Below are positions 33,396 to 43,179 of a DNA stretch of 64,000 nucleotides, one piece after another. The position numbers and the translations under genes are program-made. Within the stretch, counting starts at the first letter, position 1, and the number at the start of each line of letters is the position of its first letter. The stretch is from Bythopirellula goksoeyrii (GTDB taxonomy: Bacteria > Planctomycetota > Planctomycetia > Pirellulales > Lacipirellulaceae): positions 4,629,278 to 4,693,277 of the forward strand of contig NZ_CP042913.1 of the NCBI RefSeq assembly GCF_008065115.1. Reading direction: 5' to 3'. The notes beneath the pieces were generated by a model. The model had not been told where the DNA came from and made no database searches. It worked only from the letters and a program-made list of their open reading frames with translations.

Positions 33396-35423
33396 CTAAT
33401 GTGCTGTCTCAGAACTAGAGCGACCTCCGCCGATGGAATTACTGGAACCAACCGGAGCGATTCGACTGGCTCTAGCTGTTGCCAGTGATGTAGAGTCCTG
33501 GTCTATTATGAGCGTGCAAATCGAATGTTCAGGGCTCATTGCTTCGGTTTGTCGATCGCCCAAATCTAGCGCGAACGGGATTGGGTATTCTTGGAGATTC
33601 AGCACTACGACTGCGAGACTTCCATCAGTGTTCAAGAATGCTGTCGAGAGGAGTTCTTCGCCCGTATTGCCGCATAGAATACGTTTGGCGCCGGGGCGGA
33701 TGAAACGTGCGAAATGCCCGAGATAGTAGTAGGAATTATTGTAGATCAAACGGTCGTGTTCGACGTCGGCCAGTATGGGGGCACTGCAAAAGTTCTCCAC
33801 ATGGTTCGGACCACCGTTGATATCAAGGAGTAAATTCCAGTCGATCCAGCCGACTGCCCCATGATTGAGATCATTCACGATCGAACGGCCATATTTTTCG
33901 CCACCCGACCAATCGCCAATGTGCGGCCCATGTTCGAGACAACCTTCGGTAAAGAGGAGTTTTTTGTCAGGGTAAAAGTCATTGACCATCTGCACATGGT
34001 TGAAGTCATCGGTCACATACCAATGAAATCCCGCTCCCCAAACGTACTTGGCTGCCTCCGGATCATCGAAAACGGTCTTGGATCGGTCGAAGAGGCGATC
34101 GCGGTTGTGATCCCACACAATCAGGCGGACGTCAGCTAAATCGTGATTGTGCAAGGCGGGGCCAAGGTGGTCGCGAACAAAATCGCGTTCTTCTTCGGCT
34201 GTGTAGAGGCAAGACTCCCAACGCTGAGTCGCTTCCGGCTCGTTCTGAACGGTGAGACCCCAAATGTCGATGTTTTCCTTGGCGTACTCCTCAATGTACT
34301 TGCAGTAGTAGCGTGCCCAGGCCTCTCGATATTCTGGTTTGAGCTTACCACCGCCGGTCATCTTGCCATTAGTTTTCATCCAGGCGGGGGGGCTCCAGGG
34401 CGAAGCAAGTACTTTGATGGTATCATCCGCTGCTTCTTGCTGTGCGGCATGAATGAGAGGTATTAAATGCTCTCGATCATGGTCAATACTGAAATGATTC
34501 AACTCGGTGTCGCCCTCCACTTCGTCGTAAGCGTAGCTCCCCAGAGAAAAATCACAACTGTTGATGTGAGTTCGACATAGGCGGAAGCCATGTCCCAAAT
34601 CTGCATCGAAATAAGCTTGAAGGACTTCACGCTGGCAAGCCGGACTAAGAGAGTCAAATACGATGCCAGCAGCCTCGGTAAATGCACCACCAAAACCCTC
34701 GATGGTTTGAAACCGCTTTTCTACATCAACGACGATGGTCGTTGCGTCCTCCGAAGTTTCCGGGATGAAGTTCAAACTGTCTTGTTGGCTGAGACGACTA
34801 CCATCATATCGAGCAGTCGCATACATCTTGATCGGTCCTGAAATGTCAACCGGCTCATCCGTGGAGGGTTGTTCCAGGTGAGCACCCGTGAGACGCACTG
34901 CCCGCACGTTGCCAAAAACACCGTTGGGCAAGTTAGTTGGCTGAAGTCGCACCGTATGTTCGCCTGCGTCGACTTCGAGAGTTCCCAGCGAAAATGTTTG
35001 ATACTCCTCCCAACCACTGGTATCTGACAAGATACCCTCTAGAGATTTGTCACCGATTTCAAGCTTGAAGGAACTTCCCGCACAGGACTCGTCAACCGCT
35101 CCGTCTATTTCGACTTCCACACTGCAGGCCTCGCTCACGTAGATTTTCCAGCAGGCAACGCTATCGACGTTGTGCCAGTGACGCAAGTAGCCCCGGCTTG
35201 ATCTAATTGGTGGCCCCATTATCTCTGCGGTGTAGCCATTGAGTAATCGGGTCGTGAGCGCGGCCTCGTCATTAGACACAGGGGAAACCGAATCACTGGC
35301 AGCCGATATCCCAACACTCAAGAAAGACAAGGCTGCGATGAAAAACACCGAGATCGCCACGTGCTGGGTGGCTGATTGGTTTTTGGCCGGAAGTGGCAAG
35401 ACAACGTAGTAGCTTTTATTCAT
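33396..35423 (-). CDS. secreted GH30 glycosidase with N-terminal carbohydrate-binding-like domain
   Basis: A 675-residue protein. Signal segment about 20-42 (AISVFFIAALSFLSVGISAA). Residues 60-185 form a beta-sandwich resembling CBM6/35-like domains (RHWHNVDSVACWKIYVSEAC, HTVRLQPTNLPNG). Residues about 230-640 are the GH30 catalytic barrel: FQTIEGFGGAFTEAAG, ASPWSPPAWMKTNG, acid/base E395 in TVQNEPEA and nucleophile E493 in LLFTEGCLEHG. GH30 includes glucosylceramidases, beta-1,6-glucanases and xylanases; the exact substrate is uncertain. ATG 35423 overlaps the FecR-like gene's stop, which supports coupled translation and the third place in a sigma/FecR/GH30 operon. There is no VPEP tail. Confidence 0.9.
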   Translation of the reverse strand: MNKSYYVVLPLPAKNQSATQHVAISVFFIAALSFLSVGISAASDSVSPVSNDEAALTTRLLNGYTAEIMGPPIRSSRGYLRHWHNVDSVACWKIYVSEACSVEVEIDGAVDESCAGSSFKLEIGDKSLEGILSDTSGWEEYQTFSLGTLEVDAGEHTVRLQPTNLPNGVFGNVRAVRLTGAHLEQPSTDEPVDISGPIKMYATARYDGSRLSQQDSLNFIPETSEDATTIVVDVEKRFQTIEGFGGAFTEAAGIVFDSLSPACQREVLQAYFDADLGHGFRLCRTHINSCDFSLGSYAYDEVEGDTELNHFSIDHDREHLIPLIHAAQQEAADDTIKVLASPWSPPAWMKTNGKMTGGGKLKPEYREAWARYYCKYIEEYAKENIDIWGLTVQNEPEATQRWESCLYTAEEERDFVRDHLGPALHNHDLADVRLIVWDHNRDRLFDRSKTVFDDPEAAKYVWGAGFHWYVTDDFNHVQMVNDFYPDKKLLFTEGCLEHGPHIGDWSGGEKYGRSIVNDLNHGAVGWIDWNLLLDINGGPNHVENFCSAPILADVEHDRLIYNNSYYYLGHFARFIRPGAKRILCGNTGEELLSTAFLNTDGSLAVVVLNLQEYPIPFALDLGDRQTEAMSPEHSICTLIIDQDSTSLATARASRIAPVGSSNSIGGGRSSSETAH

Positions 35424-37848
35424 CGTCTGTCGTGGACACATTCTGGGCGCTCCGCGGGGATTGATAGACTCGCACGTCATCGAGCATGACGGGTGATCCC
35501 CATGAGCTCTCAAAACCAATGAATCCTTCACGAAGGCTTGAACTAGCTAAGGACGCTATCGTCTCGGAAGTATCTGTTCGACTCGGGTCATAAACTGTCA
35601 TGATGATCGAATCGCCGTCGTCGATGACTCGAAATAAGTAGGAACGCGTCTGAGGATCCACTGGAAATCCTTGGGTGGCTAGGAGCCTGATGGTATTAAC
35701 ATCAGGCTTTTCATGGATTTCCAGACCATGTTCTGTATCCCACGCAGCGGGCCAGAAATTTGCGCGAACACCACGCCGCAAGACAGAGTTCTCCCAACCC
35801 GGGCCACGGCCAAGTTGGTTGTCGGCGCGGGTCATAACAGCAAAAGAAGCCCCATAGCCGGCGAGGAAATTCTCAGAGAAGGTAATCTTGCCAAGGATCG
35901 TTAGCGTGCCCGCTGTCGGATCGAGTGGTTTGCGTGTCAGCAGATAGGGCCGTGGCTTCCATGTGTCAATGTGGGATGCTGCGTTCGGCAACCCAATCTG
36001 AAGGCCACCCGAGCTGACAACAACATCGCCCAGCGAACTCCAGGAGTTCATGTCAAGGTCACGCGAAGCAAAATCATCTCGCAACACCAAAGTGGCATCC
36101 GCAGGAGCCAACTCAGCGAGCAACTGCAGTTCCAATCTGCGTTGCTCACCACCATCGAGAATCAGCGATGAGAAGTCGGCGTAGCTGGTAAGTGGAGAGG
36201 TCGAACGGTCCTGAGAGATCTCCACATGTTCGATCAATGTCGTACCAGTACTTGAACCTTCGAGAGCGATATAATTAGCCATTCCTCTAAACAAGGACCG
36301 GCAAGTTACCGTGCGGGCGGTGGATGAATCATCGCGAAGTGAGACCGTGAACGACACATTGACCCCATCATCACGCATGACAACTCGATAGGGAGTGTCA
36401 GGCATTGGCTTCAAGAAACTGCTCCACGAAACCCCGCTCAATTCGCGATCACTCTCCAGCTTGACGCCAGTTTGCAGCAAGTCATCTCCTGAATCGGCAA
36501 CAAACCCAAAGCTACTACGAACACACGATGCGAGTGTATTTGCCCACGGCTCTGGTGCCGACCCTCGCTGGTCTTCACTGCGAGTCAAGATCGCAAAAGA
36601 AGGTTTGTCCCCGGGATCAAGATCGCTGAAACGAAAATCGCAAGTAATGGTGATCGATCCTTGAGCAGGATCCAACTGATTCGCAGCAATCAAATAAGGT
36701 CGTGAGTTGCCTGCAGCACTGCCTAGCATTTGCAGGCCGGAATCGGAAGGAACGACATCGCCCAGCGATTTCCACCGCTCGGGATCGAGCCTAGACTTGC
36801 GGAATCGGTCAACCAACGCCTCTTGACCAGGTGACTGTGTACCTTGCCTAGAGCGATCCAAAACCGAGGAGGCGAATCGCCTAAGATCCGAATCAAGTGG
36901 TACAAGCTTGTCCTGATCCCACTGCAATCCACGCCCCTTGGTGAGTTCGTACTTCTCCTGCTTGCTGCCGCTCCCCTGCGGGAAGGCTTCGACCTTGCCC
37001 TGGAAGACACTCACCTCGGATACGCCAAAGTCATCCACAACGACGCCAAACTCTGTGCCAAGATCGACGACTTTTCCGTTGGGAGTGTTGACGGTAAATC
37101 CATGGCCACCTTCCGTGATCGCCGCGACTAACCCTCCCCGACAAAGCTTGCCTCCGGTTGCATCCACATGAAAATCGGCTGGGCCGATCAATAGCAGTTT
37201 CGATCCGCTACTATAGGTCAGTTCGATATCCCCTTCCGTCAGGCAGAGTCGGCTCCCACTAGAAACTGCCGAACCCTGCTCGATAGTCATGTCTCCCTGC
37301 CAGTGGATCGCAGGTGAGACGTAGCTCAAACGGGCCACCGGAGTCGTCTGCTCAGCAAGCCCCTCTTTTCTAAGTGACGGAGAATCGTGCTTGTTCTTCG
37401 CAACGGAGTCTATCTGGTGTGAACTGCGGACGGTCCAGACCACAGCCGTAATGGCAACCAGCAAGGAAGCCACGATTGCTAACCAAAGAAACGATGCCGA
37501 CTTTCGGGATTCAAACCTATCCGCCGCAACTCCAGAACCTTGTTTCCTCGCAAGGAAAACAGGGAATTCTGGTTGGTCCGTCTGCGCGGACACTGCAACG
37601 TGGCGGCTGAGTGCTTCCGCTTCGATACGTTCTTGCTTGCCAGCGCTCGTCAATAACATGCTGTGGAGCGACACGTAGCGCAGATAGAAGCTCCGCGCCG
37701 ACCGCCGAGAATCGAGCAAGTCGTTGAAGCGCTTGAGCTCTTTTTCAGAGATCACTTGATCGTACAAGCGCGTACAGAGGTCATGCAGTTCGCGCACCGT
37801 CGATTGGTCAATCTCGATTGAGTTCGTGTTGTCAGGGGAGTCTAGCAC
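35416..37848 (-). CDS. FecR-like transmembrane regulator with two concanavalin-like ectodomains
   Basis: An 810-residue protein. The N-terminal ~115 residues are cytoplasmic, with the planctomycete anti-sigma-like pattern (FNDLLDSRRSARSFYLRYVS). One membrane helix lies at 119-140. Then a FecR domain follows (about 180-290: GGHGFTVNTPNGKVVDLGTE, FGVVVDDFGVSEVSVFQGKV). Two related modules of about 200 residues each follow (SRLDPERWKSLGDVVPSDSG; RDLDMNSWSSLGDVVVSSGG), each with a LDPxxGxxTI segment, like LamG/concanavalin folds. It probably senses a surface glycan and controls the sigma factor encoded 57 bases upstream. The start is GTG and has no strong Shine-Dalgarno. Confidence 0.85.
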   Translation of the reverse strand: MLDSPDNTNSIEIDQSTVRELHDLCTRLYDQVISEKELKRFNDLLDSRRSARSFYLRYVSLHSMLLTSAGKQERIEAEALSRHVAVSAQTDQPEFPVFLARKQGSGVAADRFESRKSASFLWLAIVASLLVAITAVVWTVRSSHQIDSVAKNKHDSPSLRKEGLAEQTTPVARLSYVSPAIHWQGDMTIEQGSAVSSGSRLCLTEGDIELTYSSGSKLLLIGPADFHVDATGGKLCRGGLVAAITEGGHGFTVNTPNGKVVDLGTEFGVVVDDFGVSEVSVFQGKVEAFPQGSGSKQEKYELTKGRGLQWDQDKLVPLDSDLRRFASSVLDRSRQGTQSPGQEALVDRFRKSRLDPERWKSLGDVVPSDSGLQMLGSAAGNSRPYLIAANQLDPAQGSITITCDFRFSDLDPGDKPSFAILTRSEDQRGSAPEPWANTLASCVRSSFGFVADSGDDLLQTGVKLESDRELSGVSWSSFLKPMPDTPYRVVMRDDGVNVSFTVSLRDDSSTARTVTCRSLFRGMANYIALEGSSTGTTLIEHVEISQDRSTSPLTSYADFSSLILDGGEQRRLELQLLAELAPADATLVLRDDFASRDLDMNSWSSLGDVVVSSGGLQIGLPNAASHIDTWKPRPYLLTRKPLDPTAGTLTILGKITFSENFLAGYGASFAVMTRADNQLGRGPGWENSVLRRGVRANFWPAAWDTEHGLEIHEKPDVNTIRLLATQGFPVDPQTRSYLFRVIDDGDSIIMTVYDPSRTDTSETIASLASSSLREGFIGFESSWGSPVMLDDVRVYQSPRSAQNVSTTDDE

Positions 37849-37905
37849 GAAATTTTCTGTTACTGTTGCATTGTTAAATCTCGGATCTCTACAACCGTGC
37901 GCATA

Positions 37906-38463
37906 CTACCACTCTTGTGGGATTGTTCGTTCAATACAAGCGAGCAACGCGCGTCGAATTCTACCTAATGACTTCGACAGCGAGTTCGCAGAACGTCCTA
38001 TCTCCTTAGCAAGCATATTTACGCTGCTATTGGGTTCGTAGCGCCGACGAATCAACGTTTGATCGAAGTACGAAAGTCTATCCATACACTTTTCCAGCAC
38101 TTCCAAAGGTATTGTCGTACTCTCCGCCGAATCCATCGCATCCACCGCTAGTTTTTCCATCACGCTGGTGTCAAACAGCTTGGCGGCCCGGCTTGAGCGT
38201 TCATAGTGTTTTAGTGCCTGCAAGCGGGCGATTTTACATGCCCAAGCCAGGAAATTTGTGCCGGTCTCAAACGAACCAAACTTTTTCCACAGCACGAGGC
38301 TTGTCTCTTGCAGTACGTCGGCTGCGTCGTTCGACGTAGGCAAGAGGGCCATCAGGTAATATTGGAGTCGGGGGTAGTACTGGGAGTACAAATCGACGAA
38401 CTCCGCCATTCGCTCTGAGCTCATGGATTCAGGTAATTCTGGCGAAGTGTCAGAGTTTTCCAT
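37906..38463 (-). CDS. ECF sigma factor, Rhodopirellula/Verrucomicrobium type
   Basis: A 185-residue sigma factor. Region 2 covers about 18-95 (YYPRLQYYLMALLPTSNDAA, DVLQETSLVLWKKF, NFLAWACKIARLQALKHYER). Region 4 covers about 125-180 (LSYFDQTLIRRRYEPNSSVN, then a helix-turn-helix with AKEIGRSANSLSKSLGRIRR). ATG 38463 has AGGAGG three bases upstream and is preferred over the earlier in-frame ATG at 38508. It heads the sigma/FecR/GH30 operon and is divergent from the PEP-CTERM gene at 39051, so a shared 587-base control region lies between. Confidence 0.92.
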   Translation of the reverse strand: MENSDTSPELPESMSSERMAEFVDLYSQYYPRLQYYLMALLPTSNDAADVLQETSLVLWKKFGSFETGTNFLAWACKIARLQALKHYERSSRAAKLFDTSVMEKLAVDAMDSAESTTIPLEVLEKCMDRLSYFDQTLIRRRYEPNSSVNMLAKEIGRSANSLSKSLGRIRRALLACIERTIPQEW

Positions 38464-39050
38464 TTTCCTCCTCACATCCGCATAGCAAGCCCTGTTCGAT
38501 TTCAACACGACGACCGAGCAAGCAGCTTGCGGTCTTCTGCCTTATATATCTAATACGCGAAGCGGCTCAGAAGTGAGTCGAAAAATTGCTCAATCTGTTT
38601 TCGTGGATGAAAATTTATGGCCGAACTGTACCTTTTGGCGTGCCGACACTTCCACCCGGCAGGGGACTTCGGGCCTTCAGCGTCGCTGCCACTTCAATCT
38701 AACCCTAGTCATTGCAACAGTTTAGGCATATCCTAGGTTTTCTAATATATTTCGGTTCAGATTTTGCCGCGCCAACGTATTTGTAATTGAAAAAGGCGTC
38801 CGTCTTATCAAATTCGTAGGTTCTTGATTGCCAGGTTTTCTGCTCAATTGTGCCTGCTGCCAATGATTAGATTCCGAATTATGGGGCAGTGGAATCTTGG
38901 TTAGGAAATCCTCTAGCGGTGAGGTGGAGTTCGAGAGGATGGTGGCCTGGTGTTGGAGGAGTTGACTTATCAGGCGGAGTTGCGCCGCGATAAATTATGA
39001 TAGCTACTTTTGAGTTTTTTACTTGTTACTTGTAAATGTGGGGACGACTA
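38464..39050. promoter_or_regulatory. divergent control region between sigma operon and PEP-CTERM cluster
   Basis: 587 bases without a gene. It holds the promoters of the sigma/FecR/GH30 operon (minus) and of the PEP-CTERM gene (plus). A/T-rich segments lie near 38720-38830 and 38990-39030. No clear -35/-10 pair or palindromic operator could be named by eye. Confidence 0.4.
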
Positions 39051-39728
39051 ATGAGTTCGGTAATCTTTGTCTGCAAACAATTGAAGAAGATGGTGGTAGT
39101 CTTGTCGGCTGTCAGTCTCATGGGTGGCGTTGCGAATGCCAACCTCCTTTCGAATGGAGATTTTAATTCACCCAACAGCACTGCTCCTCCAGACTCTTGG
39201 AATCTCTGGACGTTCGGTGGCGGATGGGCCAATCATGAATTCCCAATGCTGGTGGATAATGGCCAGGATAATACGGGGAACTACGATGGCTCCTATCAGA
39301 TGTCTCTCGGCGGCTTCGAGAACGCTGGCGGGGGAGTCTATCAGATCGTAGCGGCCACGGCGGGAACCGAGTATCAGCTTTCAGTGGATGCCGGGGCGCA
39401 AGCGTGGTGGCTTCCTACTGGAGAAGTCCGATTGTTTTTCTTGGATGCTGCTGACGCTGAACTGGCGTCAACCGTGATCAAGACTACCGACAGCATCCAT
39501 GATCCAGACATTTATGACGTAGGCGTTGTCTATCAGCCCTGGAGCCTTTCGGCCACTGCACCTGCCGGAACAACGCAGGCGAAGGTCGAGTTTGCGAATC
39601 CGAATGGAACCGGTTCGGCTTGGTTTGATAACGCCTCGCTAACGGTCGTTCCCGAGCCAGCTTCGTTAGCGCTTGCCGGTTTGGCTAGTGTTGCCCTGCT
39701 GTGTGGGTCGCGTCGCAGGGATCGGTAA
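39051..39728 (+). CDS. PEP-CTERM secreted protein with galactose-binding-like domain
   Basis: A 225-residue protein: signal peptide about 1-31 (VVVLSAVSLMGGVANA), then NLLSNGDFNSPNSTAPPDSW, the typical opening of a carbohydrate-binding-like jelly roll (CBM4/9 or galactose-binding fold), through AKVEFANPNGTGSAWFDNAS. The C-terminus has the exosortase sorting tail VPEPASLALAGLASVALLCG then SRRRDR. ATG 39051 has GGGGA seven bases upstream; an earlier ATG at 39036 adds five residues. It faces away from the sigma operon. It is probably exported, processed and retained at the surface as a glycan-binding protein; no enzyme motif is seen. Confidence 0.85.
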   Translation: MSSVIFVCKQLKKMVVVLSAVSLMGGVANANLLSNGDFNSPNSTAPPDSWNLWTFGGGWANHEFPMLVDNGQDNTGNYDGSYQMSLGGFENAGGGVYQIVAATAGTEYQLSVDAGAQAWWLPTGEVRLFFLDAADAELASTVIKTTDSIHDPDIYDVGVVYQPWSLSATAPAGTTQAKVEFANPNGTGSAWFDNASLTVVPEPASLALAGLASVALLCGSRRRDR

Positions 39729-39742
39729 GGGATAGCTAGAGA

Positions 39743-39768
39743 CCTTTCGCGGGAATATCCGCGAAAGG
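39743..39768 (+). terminator. hairpin after PEP-CTERM gene
   Basis: CCTTTCGCGG / CCGCGAAAGG, a perfect 10-bp stem with a 6-base loop GAATAT, 14 bases after the stop codon. No T-run; the following hairpin at 39782-39818 has one. The pair forms a double terminator. Confidence 0.6.
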
Positions 39769-39781
39769 CAAAAGAAATGCT

Positions 39782-39818
39782 GGTTGGCGGCTCGCCCAAT
39801 GGGCCGCCAACCGTTTTT
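39782..39818 (+). terminator. rho-independent terminator
   Basis: GGTTGGCGGC / GCCGCCAACC, a perfect 10-bp stem, then GTTTTT. It separates the first PEP-CTERM gene from the following cluster. Confidence 0.88.
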
Positions 39819-39938
39819 GTAGAGTCACCGAAGAGTTTCGGATTCTAAGGCGTTTGTTTGTCAGGCTTGTGTTATGAGAGACCGATTGTGAACCGGGACG
39901 ATCAACAACAAAGTTGAACTATTACTGAGGATCAAATA

Positions 39939-41333
39939 ATGAAATGTATTATTAGCTGTTTAGCGGTTTGCTTCGTTTTCGTCGTCTCTGACACGGCCCA
40001 GGCGGTTACGAATTTACTTACCAATCCCGGGTTCTTCGATCTGGTGCCGGGGGGGGGAGGCGCACCGGGCACGGACTACGGTGACGGTTGGAGTCAATTC
40101 GGAGCAACTAGCTTTAACCAGTTCTTTGGTCCGGGGAATCCCCACGCCAGCATCTTCGCCGATGATGCGTTCAATACCGGTAGTTTTTGGCAGGAAGGTA
40201 TCGCTGCCACGCCAGGAAAAGCGTATCAATTCGATCTGATCAACACTCGCATCGAAGCGAATTGGGATGCTGACCTGACATTTGGGGTTGAATTCTATGC
40301 CGCAGACGGAATCTCCTTTCTGGGAGCGACGAAGGTCCCTGTTGATACCGCAGCTCGACTGGCACTGCCGAACGTCGATACAGGAGGAGGTGTTAACGGG
40401 GCAGTGTTTAGCATGCAGGCCGTAGCACCTGCGAGCGCTGCTTTTGCCCGCCCCATAGCTGAATTCAGCAACGTTAATAGCGCCTATGTTGGTGGCACAA
40501 CTCAACAAGCCAATTCCTTCGTATTCAACTCGTTTTTTTCAGAAGTGCCGGCTGCCGGTGGTGAGTTGCTGAAAAACCCAGGGTTTGAGGATGAAGACGA
40601 TGATGTCGTAGAAAATTTTGGCGACTACTGGGGGAGCTTCGGTGCTGCTGGATTTGATAACTTTTTCGCCGGAGTGGGACCCGCAAATGGCCATGCCAGC
40701 CTGTATGCAGATTTGCCGGGCAATGAAGGTAGCATCTACCAGCAGTCAATTCTGGGTACTGCGGGCAATACCTACCAATTCAGTTTGAACGACGTACGCA
40801 TTGAGAGCAATTTCGATGCCACTCTCAAATTCGGTTTGGAGTTCTATGGCGATGATGATTTCACGAAGATAAGTGAAACCATTGAAACCATTGATACCAA
40901 TACGGGTATGGTCGATAGCAACGTATTCGTGATGAGTGGGACCGCTCCTGCTGGAACCGTTTATGTGCGACCTGTAGTCTCCTATGACAATGTGCTCTCA
41001 ACTGCAACGACCGATGAAGGCGTCTTCATCTTTGATGCATCGCTGGTTGAGGTGACAGCATCAACTGAGGACGCAGATTTCGATGGCGATGGCGACGTCG
41101 ATGGAAAAGATTTCTTGACGTGGCAACGTGGTTTTGGCATCGGGAATTTACCGTCCCAAGGCGACGCCAACAATAGTGGAACCGTTGATGGAGTGGATTT
41201 ATCCATCTGGCAAACTCAATACGGAGGAGGGGGGCCTCCAGTGGTGGGTGCAGTTACTGTGCCTGAACCAACCACGCTGTCAATCGGCTTGATGGCAGGA
41301 ATAATCACGATGGTGTTGAGGCGACGCGGTTAG
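39939..41333 (+). CDS. PEP-CTERM protein with two binding modules and a dockerin-like pair
   Basis: A 464-residue protein. Signal peptide 1-22. Module 1 (about 24-195) starts NLLTNPGFFDLVPGG and has ARPIAEFSN near its end; module 2 (about 206-370) starts ELLKNPGFEDEDD. Both share a GNPHASIFADD/NGHASLYADL strand, a (T/V)RIE(A/S)N(W/F)DA segment and a closing FVFNSFFSEV/FIFDASLVEV strand. A dockerin-type repeat pair follows (DFDGDGDVDGKDFLTWQRGF; GDANNSGTVDGVDLSIWQTQ). The tail is VPEPTTLSIGLMAGIITMVL plus RRRG. GAGGATC precedes the ATG. The same module occurs in the GH30 protein at 43180. No catalytic motif is present; it is probably a surface glycan-binding protein. Confidence 0.88.
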   Translation: MKCIISCLAVCFVFVVSDTAQAVTNLLTNPGFFDLVPGGGGAPGTDYGDGWSQFGATSFNQFFGPGNPHASIFADDAFNTGSFWQEGIAATPGKAYQFDLINTRIEANWDADLTFGVEFYAADGISFLGATKVPVDTAARLALPNVDTGGGVNGAVFSMQAVAPASAAFARPIAEFSNVNSAYVGGTTQQANSFVFNSFFSEVPAAGGELLKNPGFEDEDDDVVENFGDYWGSFGAAGFDNFFAGVGPANGHASLYADLPGNEGSIYQQSILGTAGNTYQFSLNDVRIESNFDATLKFGLEFYGDDDFTKISETIETIDTNTGMVDSNVFVMSGTAPAGTVYVRPVVSYDNVLSTATTDEGVFIFDASLVEVTASTEDADFDGDGDVDGKDFLTWQRGFGIGNLPSQGDANNSGTVDGVDLSIWQTQYGGGGPPVVGAVTVPEPTTLSIGLMAGIITMVLRRRG

Positions 41334-41375
41334 ATCATGGTTAACCATTGGAGAAAGTGAACGAGGGAACAGAAG

Positions 41376-42380
41376 ATGCAATCTGATCGTAAACACGGTT
41401 TTACGCTTGTCGAGCTCTTGGTGGTGATTGCGATTATCGGCGTGTTGGTCGCCTTGTTATTGCCTGCCGTGCAGGCGGCGCGCGAAGCAGCACGACGGAC
41501 CCAGTGTCAGAACAATCTCAAGCAAATTGGCCTGGGTTTCCTGAACTATGAGCAAACCCATAAAGAGCTACCCGCAGGTGGTTGGCATTATCAATGGCTG
41601 GGCGATCCCGATCTCGGTTATGGCAAAAATCAACCAGGTGGTTGGATCTTCAGCCTACTGGAGTACGTTGAAGCCGGAAATGTTCGCCAGATGGCAGCGG
41701 GAATGTCTGGCAGCAACAAGCAAAGTAGATTGACGGAAATGGCGGCCGTGCCTCTGGGCACTTTCGTTTGTCCGTCGCGCCGCTCTGCTTCGGCGTTGCC
41801 AGCTACGCAAGATCCGTGGACTGATCCATTTAATGCCGATCAGTTGCAAAATGCTGCGCGTTCCGACTATGGAGCCTGCGTTAGCGGCGGATACACCGCC
41901 GAACTGGGAATCCGACCCAGAGAATTCCAAGGCTTCCCACAGACTATCGAGGAAGCCAAAGATGAAGACCGCTGGACTGCGGGTCCATTCTTCAACGGCA
42001 AGTGGGAACCAAACGGGGTGGTGATTCCGCGTTATCCAGTCGAATTGCGGCAAGTATCAGATGGTACAAGCCGAACGTATTTCGGAGGTGAACGGTATTT
42101 GGACCCCGATCACTATCAAAGTGGATTGGTTGAAAACGACGACCAATGCATGTATGTCGGCTATGATTCTGATATCATGGTCTCTGCTTTCAAAGAACCC
42201 TTACAAGACACACCCGGCTTTCCTGATGCCCGAAATTTTCGTTTCGGAAGTTCCCATCCCGGGGTATTTCAAGCAGTCTATTGCGACGGTTCTATTCATG
42301 CTCTTCCTTTCGACGTCGACCCTCGTGTCCATCAGGCAATGGGTAGCCGCGCAAGTGGAGAAACTGAAGCTGTCAATTGA
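41376..42380 (+). CDS. DUF1559 prepilin-like protein
   Basis: A 334-residue protein. The N-terminus [20 protein letters not shown] is the type IV prepilin/pseudopilin signal, with cleavage expected after G9 and the conserved glutamate at +5. It is followed by [20 protein letters not shown], invariant in planctomycete DUF1559 proteins. The C-terminal [19 protein letters not shown] is the family's H...DG motif. These proteins are exported and processed by prepilin peptidase, and their role is not known. It lies 42 bases after the PEP-CTERM gene and 12 bases before a lipoprotein gene, so it is probably in one transcript. Confidence 0.93.
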   Translation: MQSDRKHGFTLVELLVVIAIIGVLVALLLPAVQAAREAARRTQCQNNLKQIGLGFLNYEQTHKELPAGGWHYQWLGDPDLGYGKNQPGGWIFSLLEYVEAGNVRQMAAGMSGSNKQSRLTEMAAVPLGTFVCPSRRSASALPATQDPWTDPFNADQLQNAARSDYGACVSGGYTAELGIRPREFQGFPQTIEEAKDEDRWTAGPFFNGKWEPNGVVIPRYPVELRQVSDGTSRTYFGGERYLDPDHYQSGLVENDDQCMYVGYDSDIMVSAFKEPLQDTPGFPDARNFRFGSSHPGVFQAVYCDGSIHALPFDVDPRVHQAMGSRASGETEAVN

Positions 42381-42392
42381 AGTGGAGTGATG

Positions 42393-43082
42393 ATGACGAG
42401 CGGAATACAGAGACGAGAGAAGAAACTGGATCGAGCAAACAGTCGTTGCATGCTGGAATCCTCCATGATGCGTTATCGCAGATGTTTGCTTCTAACGGCG
42501 ATTGTCTCCTTCTCTTTGCCACTAGGGTGCCAATGGGGCCCTGCTCGAGTCAAGATGCCTGATTTCGATCCCGAAAGTGTGGCCGCGAAAGCAATGTCAG
42601 ATTTGGATTCCAACGGGGATGGCTTTCTTTCAGAAGACGAGCTGAAAGGCTCACCCGGTTTATTGGCATCGCTAGATGATTTTGATCAAAATGGCGATCA
42701 CCAGCTCTCTTCAGAGGAAATTGTAGATCGCCTCACTAAATGGCGTCGTGAGAAGGCAGGGTTACTTCCGTTCCGTTGCGAAGTTCGCTGGAAGGGAAAA
42801 CCGCTCAAAGATGCCAACATCCAACTAGTGGCCGAACCGTACTTCGATGGTACGATTCCCAACGCATCGGGAGTGAGCGATTTCGCTGGGAGCGCAGAGT
42901 TGAGTTGCAGCCCAGACGATCTTCCGGAAACACTCAAGTCAATTCGTGCCATTAATCCTGGGATTTACCGGATTGAAGTGACACATCCGAGAATCGATCT
43001 ACCGGCCAAGTACAATTCAAACACGATCTTAGGTCAAAGTGTGTCACTCCGGAATTCGAATACCTTAGTCTTAGATCTCTAG
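42393..43082 (+). CDS. EF-hand lipoprotein
   Basis: About 229 residues. A lipobox LPLGC lies at about residues 42-46. Two EF-hand loops follow: DLDSNGDGFLSEDE and DFDQNGDHQLSSEE, then a small beta domain (RCEVRWKGKPLKDANIQLVA) like those of carboxypeptidase-regulatory lipoproteins. GGAG stands five bases before ATG 42393. A start at 42465 or 42468 would give a more normal signal peptide (RYRRCLLLTAIVSFSLPLGC), so the true start is uncertain. It follows the DUF1559 gene closely, repeating the prepilin-lipoprotein order seen again at 50648-52881. It probably sits in the outer membrane or periplasm and may bind calcium. Confidence 0.8.
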   Translation: MTSGIQRREKKLDRANSRCMLESSMMRYRRCLLLTAIVSFSLPLGCQWGPARVKMPDFDPESVAAKAMSDLDSNGDGFLSEDELKGSPGLLASLDDFDQNGDHQLSSEEIVDRLTKWRREKAGLLPFRCEVRWKGKPLKDANIQLVAEPYFDGTIPNASGVSDFAGSAELSCSPDDLPETLKSIRAINPGIYRIEVTHPRIDLPAKYNSNTILGQSVSLRNSNTLVLDL

Positions 43083-43179
43083 CTCTATCCACGATTGCCC
43101 GAAGGAGCTCAATACTTTTTTGTCATCGAAACAGAACGAATCATAAGTATTTAAACGCGTTATCAAGACTGAGACTGGC

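Noticed and set aside
36844-37171. Antisense frames inside the FecR-like gene
   Set aside because: They are shadows of a strongly coding 810-codon frame; no independent evidence.
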